Assembly (NCBI GenBank): GCA_965248175.1
Contig: OZ252093.1
Location: forward strand, 1,364,001-1,428,000
Length of the DNA stretch: 64,000 bases
Source of the DNA: VXPQ01 sp965248175
Lineage (GTDB): Bacteria > Bacteroidota > Rhodothermia > Rhodothermales > VXPQ01
Reading direction: 5' to 3'
This document shows positions 44,991 to 53,536 of this stretch, piece by piece; the stretch's first letter is position 1; each line of letters starts with the position of its first letter. Position numbers and translations under genes: made by a program. Under the pieces are notes generated by a model. It was not told the DNA's origin. It saw only the letters and a program-made list of their open reading frames with translations, and did not search any database.

Positions 44991-46133
44991 ATACGGAGCG
45001 TAGCGGAATTGGCGATTGCGCTGGTATCCGGTGGCTTCCTCCAGAATCCCGGCATCGACAAATCGGGCAACGAGCTGATTCGCAGCGGTATAGCTCGTTC
45101 CGGTAATGTTCCGAACGTCGGCAACGGAAAGGATAGGCGTTAAGTACAGGCGTTCGAGAACCCGCAGACCGTTTCCGGCGCTTCGTCCGAAGCGTTCGGT
45201 GATAATGTCCCGGTGCCCTTCCCGCAGCGTTAATATCCGCCGGGCGGTTTCGACGGCCTCGTTGCTTACCTCCGCCACGCCTCGCAAAAAAAACGCGAGC
45301 CAGCCCTCCCAATCGCCGGTGTCCCGGATGGCTTGCAGTCGTTCGTAATATTCCATGCGGTGCTTTTTCAAAAAGACGGAAAGGCAGAGGACGGGTTTGA
45401 GCAGGATCTCCTGCTGGCACAGAAAGAACGTGATGAGCAATCTACCTGTCCGGCCGTTTCCGTCCAGAAAAGGGTGAATGGCCTCGAACTGGGCATGCGC
45501 CATCCCGATGCGGAGAAGGGGCGCAAGATGGTCGAGGGCATGGAGAAAATTTTCCAATTCGCCCAGCGCATTTTGCACGGCATGAGGAGGGGGAGGGACA
45601 TAGGTGGCTTCGTTGAGTGTGCAACCGGCAGGCCCGATCCAGTTCTGGGAACGCCGTAACTCTCCGGGCTGAAGCCTTCCTCCGCGTGCGCCCTCCATCA
45701 GTCGTTCGTGGATTTCCCGGATGAGCCGGATGGAAAGCGGCAGCGTGTGCAGGCGCTCCAGCCCGTAGTTCATTGCATTTACGTAGTTGATAACTTCGTG
45801 TACATCGCGCGGGCGGTTCGGGACAAAAATATTTGCCTCGGCGTTCAGCACATCTTGCAGGGAACTCTGTGTCCCTTCGATCTGGCTTGAGAGTACAGCT
45901 TCTCTTCGCACATACATGAATACGAACAGATCGGGATCCGGCAAGGTCTGAATGGAACCGTCCAGCCGACCCAGTGCGCGGTCGGCCCTGGACAGTAAGG
46001 CTTGCAGATCGTCCGTCATCTGTACGGGCGGGTTTGGAGGCAACGGCGCCGGGATGAAGGCGCGGTACCCCGACGGCTGAGGTTCGTAACGCCCGGATCG
46101 CTGGACTATATCCTGTAAGTGACGGGTAGACAT
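44961..46133 (-). CDS. Fic family protein AMP-transferase, class II
   Basis: The 390-residue protein has a Fic_N domain, then the inhibitory helix SSQIEGTQSS (Glu86, the (S/T)xxxE(G/N) pattern, here N-terminal and thus class II), the Fic motif HPFLDGNGRTGR from His220, and a C-terminal winged helix (VADVRNITGTSYTAANQLVARFVDAGILEE). It would transfer AMP from ATP to a protein hydroxyl, with Glu86 keeping activity low. Such solitary Fic proteins are common in accessory and toxin-rich regions. The full motif indicates an active enzyme. Confidence 0.93.
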   Translation of the reverse strand: MSTRHLQDIVQRSGRYEPQPSGYRAFIPAPLPPNPPVQMTDDLQALLSRADRALGRLDGSIQTLPDPDLFVFMYVRREAVLSSQIEGTQSSLQDVLNAEANIFVPNRPRDVHEVINYVNAMNYGLERLHTLPLSIRLIREIHERLMEGARGGRLQPGELRRSQNWIGPAGCTLNEATYVPPPPHAVQNALGELENFLHALDHLAPLLRIGMAHAQFEAIHPFLDGNGRTGRLLITFFLCQQEILLKPVLCLSVFLKKHRMEYYERLQAIRDTGDWEGWLAFFLRGVAEVSNEAVETARRILTLREGHRDIITERFGRSAGNGLRVLERLYLTPILSVADVRNITGTSYTAANQLVARFVDAGILEEATGYQRNRQFRYAPYIHIFSDEPE

Positions 46134-46154
46134 GATTTTTTGATACCAGCGGCT

Positions 46155-46434
46155 GTTCTGTTTAGACGGGGATTGCGGCTATATGCAAAGCTGGGTGGTC
46201 TATGGACTGGATATATCTCTGTATGTAATCTGTGCTTTAACATGAGATTGCTTGGGTTGCATATGTTATGCTAGCTTTAATATAGCAATGATTATACCCC
46301 ATATGCAAGCCAGCCTTTAACATGGCCGTTATTTTATTTTATATAAAAGGTAACCTTTAACATGGTCGCTATTCCCTTTCATATTAAAGGTGGCCTATAA
46401 CATGGAGGTGTTCCACGCTTATATACAAGCCAAA
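46155..46434. repeat. tandem array of 40-bp repeats, about seven units
   Basis: Units begin at 46155, 46195, 46235, 46275, 46315, 46355 and 46395, exactly 40 bp apart. The core ones start CTTTAACATGG or a close variant (CTTTAACATG, CTTTAATATA, CTATAACATGG) and end with ATAT followed by (G/A)(C/A)AAGGC-like ends such as ATATGCAAGCCAGC, ATATTAAAGGTGGC and ATATACAAGCCAAA. The middle is variable. The first two units are more degenerate. The array is AT-rich, lies upstream of the Fic gene (minus strand) and upstream of the exported protein at 46665, and encodes no peptide I can support. Confidence 0.8.
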
Positions 46435-46664
46435 CGTTGACACAGACAGGTGGGCTGGGTAGCCTCAAGGTCCCTGTCTCCTTTGGGTTTACCACCTTGG
46501 ACACCCTCACCCAGTCGAGCATCTTTCCGCCCAGGACAGGAAGAGTGTACATCTCCCTTGCCATCATCCCTGCATCGGCTTACCTTGATCGCACGGCATT
46601 CCGGGAAGTGCTCTCGGAAAGCCATTCTCTACCCATTGCCATTTCCGCCAACCCACCACCCGCC

Positions 46665-47390
46665 ATGTCCCGCTCCATATTCGCCCCGCTGTTCGCATGC
46701 ACCGTATTGTTTCTTGCCGTTTCCTTCCCCGTGCAGGCCCAGGAGGACCTTGTGCGCCCAGAGGGGTGGCAGGTCCGGTTCGATAATCCCGAAGCATCCG
46801 AGGATCAGTTGGAAATGTTCGTTTCCATGCCGCCCGGATGGCACGTGACCTCCGGCCCGGCGGCGGTCTACTGGGGGCCGGATATGGAAGCATCCGGCGA
46901 GTACCGCATCGAAATGGAAGTCTACCTGTTCGATCCGGCGGGCCGCCTGGAGGCCTTCGGCATCTTTGTCGGCGGGCAGGACCTGATGGGGGACGCCATC
47001 GAGTACACGTATTTCCTCCTGCGCGACGGGGGCGAATTCATTGTCAAGCGGCGCGAGGGGCCGGAAGCGCCCACCATTCACGCCTGGACCGGGCATGACG
47101 CCATCCTTGGCTGGGCCGATCGCGAAGAGGAAGCCTCCACCGTGAAGAACGTGCTCGCCATCGAGGCCGGCGCCGAAACGGTGCGCTTTTTCGTGAACGA
47201 CGCGGAAGTGGCCGCCCTGCCCCGGGCCGATCTCGGTATGGACGGCGTATTCGGCATGCGGGTAAACCATGCCCTCAACCTCCACATATCGAGGCTGGAG
47301 ACGGTGGCGATGGGAGACGAGGAGGAAGAGGCTGGCGATCAGGCCGAAGGGGACGATCAGGAAGAAGAAAGCGATCAGGATGATGGATAG
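46665..47390 (+). CDS. secreted LamG/concanavalin-like domain protein with acidic tail
   Basis: The start MSRSIFAPLFACTVLFLAVSFPVQAQ at 46665 gives a signal peptide; an in-frame upstream extension to 46437 is unlikely. The mature part (GWQVRFDNPEASEDQLEMFVSMPPGWHVTSGPAAVYW ... RLEAFGIFVGGQDLMG ... YFLLRDGGEFIVKRREG ... VRFFVNDAEVAALPRADLGMDGVFGMRVNHALNLHI) alternates strands like a beta-jellyroll of the LamG/DUF1080 type. The C-terminal 25 residues are almost all Glu, Asp and Gln. Function unknown; a carbohydrate- or lipid-binding role is a guess. Confidence 0.65.
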   Translation: MSRSIFAPLFACTVLFLAVSFPVQAQEDLVRPEGWQVRFDNPEASEDQLEMFVSMPPGWHVTSGPAAVYWGPDMEASGEYRIEMEVYLFDPAGRLEAFGIFVGGQDLMGDAIEYTYFLLRDGGEFIVKRREGPEAPTIHAWTGHDAILGWADREEEASTVKNVLAIEAGAETVRFFVNDAEVAALPRADLGMDGVFGMRVNHALNLHISRLETVAMGDEEEEAGDQAEGDDQEEESDQDDG

Positions 47391-47449
47391 CGCGCTCCGG
47401 AGATACGTCGTGGCGTTTGGACCGGCAAAGTGCGTCTCGGGGCGCCAAT

Positions 47450-48766
47450 CTACCCCCCCCCTTCTTTTTCGATATCCAGCAGGAAACGCCATGCCGGGAC
47501 GACCTCGATGGTTCCTGCTTCCACCTGAATCTGTTCTTGCTCCCTGCGGGTCACAATGATGGCATGCATCAAGTCCAGCGAGGCCATCGCTTCGCCAAGC
47601 GCCCTGACTTCCCGCTGGCGGGTTTGCGGGTTCGCCATGGATTCGCATACCTGCACCAGCATACGAGTCCGATCCTGCATCAGAGCGATGAAGTCCACTT
47701 CCCGTCCGTTGCGGGTTTTGACGTAGAAGATATTCGGCGTGATTCTGCGCAGGGCCACAAAGATCAGGTTTTCCAGCAAATGCCCTGCATTTCTCAGAAT
47801 GCCCGACCCGATGGATGTGGCAAGCGCATGGTCGATTCCGTAGATTTTCTTCGGGTTGACGTTAGCGCGCGCACGGGAGGCGTCAAAAATGCGCACCGTG
47901 AAAAAGACATAGGCGTCCTCGAACCATTCCAGATAGTCGGAAACCGCATCTTTGGGCGCTTTATGCCCAAGCGATTTCAGATACCCGGTAAGCTTGTTAA
48001 CGGAATACCTTGAACCGATGTTGTCCATCAGCCGGTGCGCCAGATCGGTGACCGCCCTCGGATAAGGTATATCGTGCCGTTCGATCAGGTCGCGAAACAG
48101 CATGGCGTTGAAGTATTCCTGATGCGTCTTGATCCGCAGACGCCGGTCAAGTCCAGCCACCTCCGGAAAGCCGCCTGTTTCACGGTATTCCTCAAAAGCT
48201 TGCTGTACGAGAAGGCGTTTCCGGGTGGTCAGGGGAGTATCGCCGTCGAGTCCCTTGTAATCAAGAAATTCCCGGAACGAGAAAGGGAACAGTTCATGGG
48301 ACAGAGCCCGCCCGCGCATCTGCGTAGCAATCTCCCGGGATAGCATCTGTGCGGACGATCCGGTGATATATACTTCACATTTTTCCGTACGCATCAGGCG
48401 GTCCACAAACGGCTCCCAGCCGGGAACAACCTGTATCTCGTCGAAGAAACAGTAAACGGTTTCGGTGTTTTTCTTTTCCGGATAGAGCGAGAAGTAGGCT
48501 TCAGGGATAATGCCCAATCCGTCGCGTTGCAGGTTGTGGAGGCGATCGTCAAAGAAGTTCAGGAACAGGATGTTCTGGCGCGGAACGCAGTTGTCGAGCA
48601 GCCGCTGGACAATCTGGAGCATGAGTGTCGATTTGCCGCTGCGACGGGCGCCCATGCACACGGTTGCTTTTCCGGGCACTGGTCTTATGTCGATGCGCCG
48701 GGCGGTCCCGATCGAATATTCGGCCTCCTGGAAATCGAGGATGATTTCTTTCAACGTATCGAGCAT
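47450..48766 (-). CDS. DUF4143 (AAA_14) ATPase
   Basis: A 438-residue protein starting MLDTLKEIILDFQEAE (a start nine codons upstream is possible). Walker A is GARRSGKSTLM and Walker B YCFFDEIQVVPGW; the DUF4143 part reads ELFPFSFREFLDYKG ... GGFPEVAG ... DLIERHDIPYPRAV, and a PD-(D/E)XK-like end EVDFIALMQDRTRMLVQV. It is not closely similar to the ATPase at 28507 and has no NACHT partner. The last codons before the stop are a run of nine G on the coding strand (47453-47461), so slippage would change only the C-terminus. Function unknown. Confidence 0.88.
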   Translation of the reverse strand: MLDTLKEIILDFQEAEYSIGTARRIDIRPVPGKATVCMGARRSGKSTLMLQIVQRLLDNCVPRQNILFLNFFDDRLHNLQRDGLGIIPEAYFSLYPEKKNTETVYCFFDEIQVVPGWEPFVDRLMRTEKCEVYITGSSAQMLSREIATQMRGRALSHELFPFSFREFLDYKGLDGDTPLTTRKRLLVQQAFEEYRETGGFPEVAGLDRRLRIKTHQEYFNAMLFRDLIERHDIPYPRAVTDLAHRLMDNIGSRYSVNKLTGYLKSLGHKAPKDAVSDYLEWFEDAYVFFTVRIFDASRARANVNPKKIYGIDHALATSIGSGILRNAGHLLENLIFVALRRITPNIFYVKTRNGREVDFIALMQDRTRMLVQVCESMANPQTRQREVRALGEAMASLDLMHAIIVTRREQEQIQVEAGTIEVVPAWRFLLDIEKEGGG

Positions 48767-48808
48767 TGTCTTAGCGGGCCAAATTGGAAACATTCATTTC
48801 CTATTTTA

Positions 48809-48865
48809 ATGTTAAGTAAAAATATTTGTTTCCAATTACAATGTAAAGTGGAAATATTTATTTCC
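48809..48865. promoter_or_regulatory. direct repeats upstream of the second DUF4143 ATPase
   Basis: AATGTTAAGTAAAAATATTTGTTTCC (written here only as AATGTTAAGT ... ATTTGTTTCC, 48809-48833) and AATGTAAAGT ... ATTTATTTCC (48840-48865) are two copies of one AT-rich element about 32 bp apart. They lie 43-100 bp before the ATPase start, and a related ATTCATTTCC occurs at 48792. This looks like a promoter or operator with two binding sites. Confidence 0.5.
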
Positions 48866-48942
48866 GATTTGTTGTTTAATCGACTTTCGACCGCGCAGCG
48901 GTGCGAATATGCCGTTCGGGATATCCTGTTACCCACCATAGA

Positions 48943-49035
48943 CAGATCGCCGACTATCTTCGCTGCTTCAACGAAGAGCGCCCACCTATCCCTTGACAAG
49001 ACACTCCCGGCAATATATTCTGCAAGGGAAAGTTG
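48943..49035 (+). mobile_element. relic of an IS3-family transposase C-terminus
   Basis: The plus strand reads QIADYLRCFNEERP and, after a frameshift, HLSLDKTLPAIYSARES. This corresponds to IADYLRYFNEERPHQGLDNRTPDDVFYERK at the end of the IS3-type transposase at 54506. Only this C-terminal part remains. Confidence 0.65.
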
Positions 49036-49140
49036 CTGCGCAGAACCGCACGAACCCAACGCGGTATTCCCCTGAAGAACTGTTCAGGCGCCTGGAATCA
49101 TTTTTCACCTTGCGATCCCTGCTGTACGAGGTAGTCGATA

Positions 49141-50055
49141 TGGAACATCAATGGGAAATACCCGAACCGCTTGCTACTGCCGAGATTGCTATAACCGGCG
49201 GCGCCGTCAGCATACTCCGGCGACACGGTAACCCGGATGGCCCGCGGCTCGTTCTGTGTCACAGCAACGGCTGGCGACCGATCTGTATTATCCTTTCTGG
49301 TCCCTGCTTGCCGACCGTTTCGACATTGTGCTCTACGACCTCCGAAATCACGGTTGGATTCGTTGAATGATATCCGGACGCACAACATCGCAACTTTCGT
49401 TTCGGACAACGAATACATTGCCCGGGGTATTGACCAGCACTTCGGCGAGAAGCCCAAAATCGGCGTATTCCATTCCCTGTCGGCGGTGACGGTGCTTAAC
49501 CACGAACCACCGGGGGAAGGGTTTGCGGCGCTCGTCCTCTTCGATCCACCCATTTATCCGCCCAGTGGCGACCCGTTCGAGGTCGATGCCTTGTGGAAGA
49601 GATCCGGCATTGTCGCCCAGATGCGCCAGAAGTGGTTCGAGACGCAGGAGGAGTTTGCGGACACGATCCGTCGCCTGCCGACGTTCGGGCGCCTGCCGAC
49701 GTTCGGGCGCCTGCAGCCAGGTGTAGCAGAGCTCTTCGCCGAGACGACGCTGCGCCCCGCCTCCGGCGGAAAGGGCTATAAACTCCGGTGCCCGCGCGAG
49801 TACGAGTCCTGTATATTCGAGTATAGCTTCGCCTACAATTTCGAGCCCAAGGCGCATGACATTGCATGCCCCATCAAAGTGATCGGAGGAGATCCGACCA
49901 TGCTTTTGTCATTTCTGCCCAGCATGGATCTCTCCGGTCTGACCGGTCTCGACTACGACTTTGTGCCCGGGACAACCCATTTCCTCCAGCTTCAAAATCC
50001 GCAGGAGTGCGCCGATATCATGCTGGAGTTCCTCGAAGAGCAGGGAGTCGCATAG
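49141..50055 (+). pseudogene. decayed alpha/beta-hydrolase, paralogue of 42196
   Basis: The start MEHQWEIPEPLATAEIAITGG is intact, but the frame shifts at 49264 where HSNG should continue ATDLYYPFWSLLADRFDIVLYDLRNHGW (one T missing), and again near 49365 before LNDIRTHNIATFVSDN. From there the frame is open to 50055: KIGVFHSLSAVTVL (nucleophile region), CPIKVIGGDPTML, PGTTHFLQLQ. It also has an 18-bp tandem duplication at about 49676-49711 (TFGRLPTFGRL). Every domain block matches the gene at 42196, so it is a decayed duplicate. Confidence 0.85.
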
Positions 50056-50193
50056 CGCGTTCGGTCGCCTGCGGCGTTACCCCTCTGCCCATTCCCTCAC
50101 CGGCATGGACAGAAACGTTTCCAAGGGGATGCCGTCCCTGCCGGATGGCGCAACCAGCGTACTTTTGCGGGTCCGCGAGTGCGGTTGCCCCTG

Positions 50194-50237
50194 TTTTACG
50201 CAATACACTGCGTAAAATTACTCAGTACGTTGAGTAA
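50194..50237. repeat. two adjacent palindromes upstream of the CxxCH lipoprotein
   Basis: TTTTACGCA/TGCGTAAAA at 50194-50217 (six-base loop) is followed directly by TTACTCA/TGAGTAA at 50218-50237 (loop GTACGT). The first may terminate transcription of the decayed hydrolase; the second could be an operator. The other 300 bp up to the next start show nothing. Confidence 0.5.
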
Positions 50238-50438
50238 ATGGGTATTCCCCGATCCTTGCGCCAGTCCTCGCGAACGACGATATTTGAAGGATAGATGAAC
50301 CAGATCGCCTTGCCCAATCCTGTATAGCCTTCCGTCGCCATGAAAACGCACCCCGTCCGCCTGCGCATGTTGTATGCGCAGGGGCCCTCTTCGCAGACGT
50401 CGTGTTCACGCACGCGCTCGCATCCGGCGTTCTTTCCG

Positions 50439-52619
50439 ATGCCCGGCCTCTCCGTATCCCTCCTCGCCGCCGCGCTTTCTCTTGTGCTTGCCGCATGCGG
50501 CGCCGTTTCGACGCCCGCTCTCGACAGCGACGACATCGGTGGCATGGTGACGGGCGCCAACGGTCCGGAAGCCGGCGTATGGGTCATTGCGGAAACAGGT
50601 GACCTACCCACGCCCTTCGCGAAGATCGTGGTGACGGACGATGGAGGACGCTACGTGCTGCCGGATCTGCCCGACGCCGAATACGAGGTATGGGTGCGGG
50701 GCTATGGTCTGGTGGATTCGCCTCGCCAGTCCGGCCGCCCGGGCCAGGTGCTGAACCTTGAAGCGGTCGAGGCGCCCGACGAGACCGCCGCCGCGGAGAT
50801 ATACCCTTCTGGGCACTGGTTCTCCCTGATCAACGTGCCCGCAGAGAGCGAATTTCCCGGCACGGGACCGGGTGGAAACGGTATTGCCGAGCACCTCGAC
50901 AACCAGGGAGAATTCCTGCGCACCCTGAAATCCGGCACCTGTATGGCCTGCCACCAAATGGGTGGTTCGGGCACTCGCCGCATTCCGGAAAACCTCGCTG
51001 ACCTGGATTCCCCGGAGCACCTTATCGATCCGGAAACGGGCGCGTTCGTGTCGTCGGAAGCAGCCTGGGAACGCCGCCTGCAGTCCGGGCAGGCCGGGGG
51101 CAGCATGATGTATGGCCTCAATGCGCTGGGCCGCGAGCGCACACTCGAAATGTTCGCCGACTGGACCGACCGCATTGCGGAGGGCGCCTTGCCGCCCGCG
51201 CCGCCACGCCCGGAGGGCCTCGAACGCAATGTGGTCATCACCATGTGGGATTGGGCCGACCCGAAAACCTATCTCCATGATCTCGTATCGACCGACCGGC
51301 GGGATCCTTCGCTGAACGCCTACGGCAAATTGTACGGGGCGGCGGAAGCGAGTTCGGATTATCTCCCGGTGTTGGATCCGGTCACGCACGAACGGAGCGA
51401 AGTGCGGGTGTATCCACGGGATCCGGCCACGCCCGACGCGGGCGGCAGCGTGCTGGCGTCTTCGCCGTACTGGGGCGATGAACCCATCTGGAATAGCCGG
51501 GCCAACGTGCATAACCCCATGTTCGACGAGGACGGGCGCGTCTGGCTTACGTCGCGGGTCCGTCCGGGGGACAACCCGGATTTCTGCAAGGAGGGCTCGG
51601 AGCATCCTTCCGCCAGACTATTCCCTCTCGCAAGGTCCTACCGCCACCTTGCGGTGTACGACCCGGCCACGGAGGAGTTGACGAACATAGGTACGTGCTT
51701 CAGCACCCACCATCTGATGTTTGCCCTCGACGAGCAGAACACGCTCTGGACCAGCGGGGGCGGGCAGGTCGTGGGGTGGCTGGATGTGGAAGCCTTCCTT
51801 GAAACGGGCGACGAGGAGGCTTCACAGGGCTGGACGGCGCTGATCATGGACACGAACGGCAATGGACAGCGCGACGCGTACGTGGAACCGGGCGAGCCGG
51901 TGGATCCGGCCATGGACAAGCGCTACGGACGGGCTTTTTATGCGGTCACGCCCATGCCGGACGGTACGGTATGGGGGTCCGTACTGGATTTCCCCGGCAG
52001 CGTGGTGCGGCTCGATCCGGGGGACAACCCGCCGGAAACGGCGCTGGCCGAGGTGTACGAACTGCCGTACGGTAACGAACGGGCGGACATATGGGGCTTC
52101 TCTCCCCGGGGCATGGATGTCGATCTCGAGGGCGTGGTGTGGACCCCGCTGGCAAGCGGACACCTGGCGAGTTTCGACCGCCGCAAGTGCGAGGGCCCGC
52201 TGAACGGACCGGAAGCCACCGGACAGCATTGCCCGGAAGGGTGGACCTTCTATGACGAACCAGTGCCGCAACTGGGTGGCGTGGAAGGGCCGGGCGGCGG
52301 CGGTGGCAGCTATTACGCCTGGGTGGACTGGTACAACACGCTGGGACTGGGGGAGAATGTGCCCATAAGCACCGGCAACCAGTCCGACGCGCTGCTTGCG
52401 CTGAAGGACGGCGAATGGGTCGTGTTGCGCGTGCCGTATCCGACCGGGTTCTATACGAAGTGGCTGGACGGGCGCATTGACGACCCCGAGGCGGGCTGGA
52501 AGGGCCGCGGGGTGTGGGCTACGATCGGCACGCGTACGCCTTTCCATATGGAATCGGGCGCCGGGACAACCAGCAAGGTGTACCAGTTCCAGATGCGGCC
52601 CAACCCGCTGGCGAAATAG
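50439..52619 (+). CDS. lipoprotein with carboxypeptidase-regulatory domain, CxxCH haem motif and propeller-like repeats
   Basis: The start MPGLSVSLLAAALSLVLAAC at 50439 gives a lipobox; an in-frame ATG at 50340 adds 33 residues without a signal and is less likely. A carboxypeptidase regulatory-like fold follows (GGMVTGANGPEAGVWVIAETGDLPTPFAKIVVTDDGGRYVLPDLPDAEYEVWVRGYGL). CMACH at residues 168-172 is a c-type haem site. Repeats of the type NVHNPMFDEDGRVWLTSRVRP, MDVDLEGVVWTPLASGHLASFDRRKC suggest a virginiamycin-lyase-like propeller. The whole 726-residue protein is likely a periplasmic electron-transfer or oxidative enzyme; the precise reaction is unknown. Confidence 0.82.
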   Translation: MPGLSVSLLAAALSLVLAACGAVSTPALDSDDIGGMVTGANGPEAGVWVIAETGDLPTPFAKIVVTDDGGRYVLPDLPDAEYEVWVRGYGLVDSPRQSGRPGQVLNLEAVEAPDETAAAEIYPSGHWFSLINVPAESEFPGTGPGGNGIAEHLDNQGEFLRTLKSGTCMACHQMGGSGTRRIPENLADLDSPEHLIDPETGAFVSSEAAWERRLQSGQAGGSMMYGLNALGRERTLEMFADWTDRIAEGALPPAPPRPEGLERNVVITMWDWADPKTYLHDLVSTDRRDPSLNAYGKLYGAAEASSDYLPVLDPVTHERSEVRVYPRDPATPDAGGSVLASSPYWGDEPIWNSRANVHNPMFDEDGRVWLTSRVRPGDNPDFCKEGSEHPSARLFPLARSYRHLAVYDPATEELTNIGTCFSTHHLMFALDEQNTLWTSGGGQVVGWLDVEAFLETGDEEASQGWTALIMDTNGNGQRDAYVEPGEPVDPAMDKRYGRAFYAVTPMPDGTVWGSVLDFPGSVVRLDPGDNPPETALAEVYELPYGNERADIWGFSPRGMDVDLEGVVWTPLASGHLASFDRRKCEGPLNGPEATGQHCPEGWTFYDEPVPQLGGVEGPGGGGGSYYAWVDWYNTLGLGENVPISTGNQSDALLALKDGEWVVLRVPYPTGFYTKWLDGRIDDPEAGWKGRGVWATIGTRTPFHMESGAGTTSKVYQFQMRPNPLAK

Positions 52620-53253
52620 ATATAATGCCCGCTGGCGAAATAAAGGGTGCCCCGGCGCAGTATCGGCGAGGTTACAGTTTGGCGACGGACGATCGCTTCG
52701 AAGCGCTCAGGCCACAGTGCCGCCGCATGAGGTGTCTCCCACCGAATGCGGCGGCACTGTGGCCCGTACCTGGTAGATTATGAGCGCGGCGCGGAGCCGA
52801 GGAACGAGGCTCTGTGCCGCGCCGCGGCCTTTCGCTCTATTTCGCTTCTCGCAATCGCCCCCCGGTCGGATTCGCGAATTTTTCACAATTATTTTACGGG
52901 TTCTTACTTTCTAAGCCGCATATCGCTTGTACATATGTTCCGAATCGTTCAGCAATCGCCGCGAACGGGGTCCGCCGTTCCTCCGGTACTCGACAGGAAT
53001 CGTTCTCTTTTCAGCGGTCGTATGGACTCGCACAGCCGTTACGCCGAACACGGATCGAACAACTATCGCACACTTATGACCTATTCGACGATGGTGGGCC
53101 CGGGGCGATTTTTGGCTGACGGCGGCCCCAGTGGGCTTGACAGTGTCCGGGCCGTTGTCTATTCTTTGGTGGTGTCGCGCTCGGCTCCGGCTGGGCTTCG
53201 TTCTACTCGATAAGAGTATATTTCTGCAAATTAACTCGATGCTAAAGCCATAG
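52620..53253. other. non-coding region of 634 bp with a 19-bp perfect inverted repeat
   Basis: No gene is supported. The notable element is the inverted repeat at 52710-52764 (see its own entry), and a second, imperfect GC-rich hairpin at about 52780-52830. From about 53220 the sequence becomes AT-rich and enters the next accessory genes. Confidence 0.4.
52710..52764. repeat. 19-bp perfect inverted repeat
   Basis: Arms at 52710-52728 (GGCCACAGTGCCGCCGCAT) and 52746-52764 are exact complements around a 17-nt loop. No T tract follows, and the arms lie 91 bp after the stop of the lipoprotein gene. It may be a bidirectional terminator or a small mobile repeat end. Confidence 0.7.
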
Positions 53254-53484
53254 AAAAGGTTTTTTCTTTCGTTTGTCATTGTCACTTGCTTGACTTTCGC
53301 TCTACCAACAGAAGCCAAAGCGCCAGATTGTCAGTGGTCAGGATATGGGTGTACTGTTACTGGAAATCTCAACGGAGACGGTACGGCTGACTTCAGGACG
53401 GTATGTGAAGATAACTGGGGGGAGTGGCTCGGCTGGTTTATAACATGGGAAAAAAATGCTCCTGCTGGATCATGTGGACAGTGA
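53254..53484 (+). CDS. small secreted Cys-containing protein, start codon uncertain
   Basis: Downstream of a TAG at 53251-53253 the frame reads KRFFLSFVIVTCLTFALPTEAKA, a good signal peptide, then PDCQWSGYGCTVTGNLNGDGTADFRTVCEDNWGEWLGW and a stop at 53484. A possible ATG at 53239 is in frame but separated by that TAG (MLKP-stop), so either the gene carries a nonsense mutation or it starts at a non-ATG codon. The mature part has four Cys and an NGDGTADF loop like a single calcium-binding FG-GAP element. Function unknown. Confidence 0.45.
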   Translation, partial: KRFFLSFVIVTCLTFALPTEAKAPDCQWSGYGCTVTGNLNGDGTADFRTVCEDNWGEWLGWFITWEKNAPAGSCGQ

Positions 53485-53536
53485 ATCTCGTCGAGCACCC
53501 TCAATGCCCTGAACAACACAAAAACAAGATAAATCG

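Noticed and set aside
46155..46434. Possible CRISPR array
   Set aside because: The 40-bp periodicity covers the whole unit, without identical repeats separated by unique spacers, and no cas genes are present.
46437..46664. N-terminal extension of the exported protein at 46665, and a small minus-strand ORF at 46379-46567
   Set aside because: The extension lacks a signal and precedes a proper one; the minus-strand ORF has no recognisable feature.
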